This document shows positions 62,250 to 64,000 of a DNA stretch of 64,000 nucleotides, one piece after another. A program made the translations under genes and the position numbers. The notes under the pieces are model-generated. The model saw only the letters and a program-made list of their open reading frames with translations, had not been told where the DNA came from and did not search any database. The stretch's first letter is position 1. The number at the start of each line of letters is the position of its first letter. Origin of the DNA: Planotetraspora kaengkrachanensis (lineage in GTDB: Bacteria; Actinomycetota; Actinomycetes; Streptosporangiales; Streptosporangiaceae); NCBI RefSeq assembly GCF_016862895.1, contig NZ_BONV01000040.1, forward strand, positions 1-64,000, read 5' to 3'.

Positions 62250-63209
62250 ATGGCGCCCCACGTCACAACCCGTGCCTCCGTTCCGGCCATGCCGGAGACG
62301 GAGGCCGGTTTCGGGCGAACATCCCGAGCCCGATCGAGCGGGCAGTGGACCGCCTGGGCCTTCCTCGCCCCGGTCGTCGTCTACCTGATCGCGTTCTACG
62401 CCTATCCGCTGTACCGCAACCTCGACCTGAGCCTGCACCGGTACACGGTCCGCTCCTTCGTGCAGGGTGGCGCGCCGTTCAGCGGACTGGACAACTACCG
62501 CACCGTGTTCGACAGCCCGACCTTCTGGCCGGCGTTGACCCACACCGCGGTGTTCACGGGAGTCTCGCTGGTCTTCCAGTTCTCGATCGGCATGGCTCTG
62601 GCGATCTTCTTTCACCAGCACTTCCGTCTGTCGGCCACGCTGCGCGCGCTGTTCCTCGTCCCGTGGCTGCTGCCCCTCATCGTCTCGGCTTCGACGTGGT
62701 CCTGGATGCTCAACAGCGACTCCGGGATCGTCAACACCGCCCTGGGCGTGTTCGGCATCGGCCCCGTCAACTGGCTGACCTCGCCGGACTGGTCGCTGGC
62801 GTCGGTCACCATCGCCAACATCTGGATCGGCATCCCGTTCAACCTGGTCCTGCTCTACAGCGGCCTGCAGTCCATCCCGTCGGAGATCTACGAGGCGGCG
62901 GCGCTCGACGGTGCCACGCACTGGAGCAGGTTCTGGCGGGTGACCTTCCCCCTGCTGCGCCCGGTGTCGGCGATCACTCTGTTGCTCGGTCTGATCTATA
63001 CGCTCAAGGTCTTCGACATCATCTGGATCATGACGAGGGGAGGTCCGGCCGATGGCTCCACGACCCTCGCCACCTGGTCCTACCGGCTCGGTTTCGGCAA
63101 CCTGTTGCCGTCGTTCGGCCCGGGTGCCGCGGTCGGCAACCTGCTGATCATCCTCGCCATGGTCTTCGGGCTGCTCTACATCCGCATGCAGCGGAGGACC
63201 CTGCGATGA
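62250..63209 (+). CDS. Sugar ABC transporter permease (MalF type, cassette 2)
   Basis: 319 residues, ATG 2 bp after the binding-protein stop. AWAFLAPVVVYLIAFYAYPL, EAA loop EIYEAAALDGATHWSRFWRV, TFPLLRP, and RLGFGNLLPSFGPGAAVGNL. Close paralogue of the permease at 53856. Stop overlaps the next ATG. Confidence 0.92.
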   Translation: MAPHVTTRASVPAMPETEAGFGRTSRARSSGQWTAWAFLAPVVVYLIAFYAYPLYRNLDLSLHRYTVRSFVQGGAPFSGLDNYRTVFDSPTFWPALTHTAVFTGVSLVFQFSIGMALAIFFHQHFRLSATLRALFLVPWLLPLIVSASTWSWMLNSDSGIVNTALGVFGIGPVNWLTSPDWSLASVTIANIWIGIPFNLVLLYSGLQSIPSEIYEAAALDGATHWSRFWRVTFPLLRPVSAITLLLGLIYTLKVFDIIWIMTRGGPADGSTTLATWSYRLGFGNLLPSFGPGAAVGNLLIILAMVFGLLYIRMQRRTLR

Positions 63210-64000
63210 AGCGCTCCCTGAAGACGGCTGTCGGCGTCGGGCTGACCGCGATCATGTTGTTCCCGGTCTACTGGATGATCAACGTGTCCTTCACCAAGGA
63301 CACCGACATGCGCGCAGACCCGCCACATCTCTTCCCGCTGCACGGAACCTTCGACGGCTACCGCGCGGTGCTCGATCAGCAACTGCCCTTCCTGGGCAAC
63401 AGCCTGCTCATCGGGCTCGGCACCGTCGCGCTCACCGTCATCGTGTCGGCGCCGGCCGGCTACTCCCTGGCAAAGCTACGCCCGCGCGGGGCAGGCACGC
63501 TGAGCTTCGTGCTGCTGGTCGCCCAGATGATCCCCGGCGTCATCATGGCGATGGGCTTCTACGCCATCTACCTCAAGCTCGGTGTGCTCAACAGCTCCGC
63601 GGGCCTGGTACTGGCCGACTCCACCATCGCGGTCCCGTTCGGTGTGCTCATCTTCACGGCATTCATGTCCGGCATCCCAGCGGAATTGGTCGCGGCGGCG
63701 AAGATCGACGGAGCCGGAGCGTTCCGCACGTTCTGGTCGGTGATCCTCCCGGTGAGCCGGAACGCCGTCGTGACCGTCAGCCTGTTCGCCTTCCTGTGGG
63801 CGTGGTCGGATTTCGTCTTCGCCACGACACTCGACGGCGGCGGCGCCCAGCAGCCGATCACGCTCGGCATCTACCGCTACATCGGCAACAACAACCAGGA
63901 ATGGAACGCCATCATGGCGACCGCCGTGGTCGCGTCCATCCCCGCGACGCTGCTGCTCATCGTGGCTCAGCGGTATGTGGCCGCCGGCGTGACCGCCGGT
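63206..64000 (+). CDS. Sugar ABC transporter permease (MalG type, cassette 2), 3' end outside window
   Basis: 265 residues are visible from ATG 63206 and the frame is still open at the window edge. TAVGVGLTAIMLFPVYWMIN, EAA loop ELVAAAKIDGAGAFRTFWSV, ILPVSRN. Alignment with the paralogue at 54818 (ending VTAGAVKD) shows that only about four residues are missing. Confidence 0.92.
   Translation, partial: MKRSLKTAVGVGLTAIMLFPVYWMINVSFTKDTDMRADPPHLFPLHGTFDGYRAVLDQQLPFLGNSLLIGLGTVALTVIVSAPAGYSLAKLRPRGAGTLSFVLLVAQMIPGVIMAMGFYAIYLKLGVLNSSAGLVLADSTIAVPFGVLIFTAFMSGIPAELVAAAKIDGAGAFRTFWSVILPVSRNAVVTVSLFAFLWAWSDFVFATTLDGGGAQQPITLGIYRYIGNNNQEWNAIMATAVVASIPATLLLIVAQRYVAAGVTAG

Overview
This is high-GC actinomycete DNA. 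The GC-rich codon use, GTG/TTG starts, LAL and SARP-type regulators, an IclR regulator, an FprA-type reductase and several sugar ABC cassettes without an ATPase gene all fit. The gene mix resembles Streptosporangiales such as Nonomuraea or Streptosporangium, but that placement is inference.

Region 1 (1-19,400) is accessory and regulatory. It holds the end of an FprA-like reductase, an IclR regulator, a monooxygenase-domain/truncated-haemoglobin fusion, and a recombination scar. The scar joins a truncated serine hydrolase to a truncated tyrosine integrase, close to an orphan 3' half of a tRNA-Pro. Next come a membrane-anchored STAND/NB-ARC-TPR ATPase bracketed by an imperfect direct repeat, two alpha/beta hydrolases, a divergent pair of LAL regulators, an orphan sensor kinase and a kinase stripped of its sensor half.

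Region 2 (19,400-33,440) looks like an L-fucose-type (6-deoxysugar) utilisation locus. One minus-strand operon encodes a binding protein, two permeases, an enolase-superfamily dehydratase, a mutarotase and an amidohydrolase (lactonase). A plus-strand pair encodes a zinc dehydrogenase and an SDR. There are also two FCD-GntR regulators, a PfkB kinase and a secreted beta-helix/ricin-lectin enzyme resembling GH141. A shared 13-bp motif (CATAYGWRTTAYG) lies upstream of four transcripts. Broken pieces of an aldo-keto reductase, an SDR and further beta-helix genes show the locus has been losing or exchanging parts.

Region 3 (33,400-43,450) is an arabinoxylan-type locus: two LacI regulators, a secreted two-module esterase whose first module has lost its Ser and His, an ABC cassette and a GH51 alpha-L-arabinofuranosidase. 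TTATCGAT boxes lie upstream of the GH51 gene and of one LacI gene.

Region 4 (43,450-48,700) holds an AHSA1/SRPBCC protein convergent with a large SARP/BTAD-ATPase-TPR regulator, then a LysR regulator divergent from a small membrane protein.

Region 5 (48,700-64,000) is a second glycan locus: a secreted clan-A glycoside hydrolase, four LacI regulators, a GH63-like glycosidase and two clearly paralogous ABC cassettes. The first half shares CGAAYCGRTTCG palindromes at four promoters. The last permease gene runs off the window end a few codons before its expected stop.
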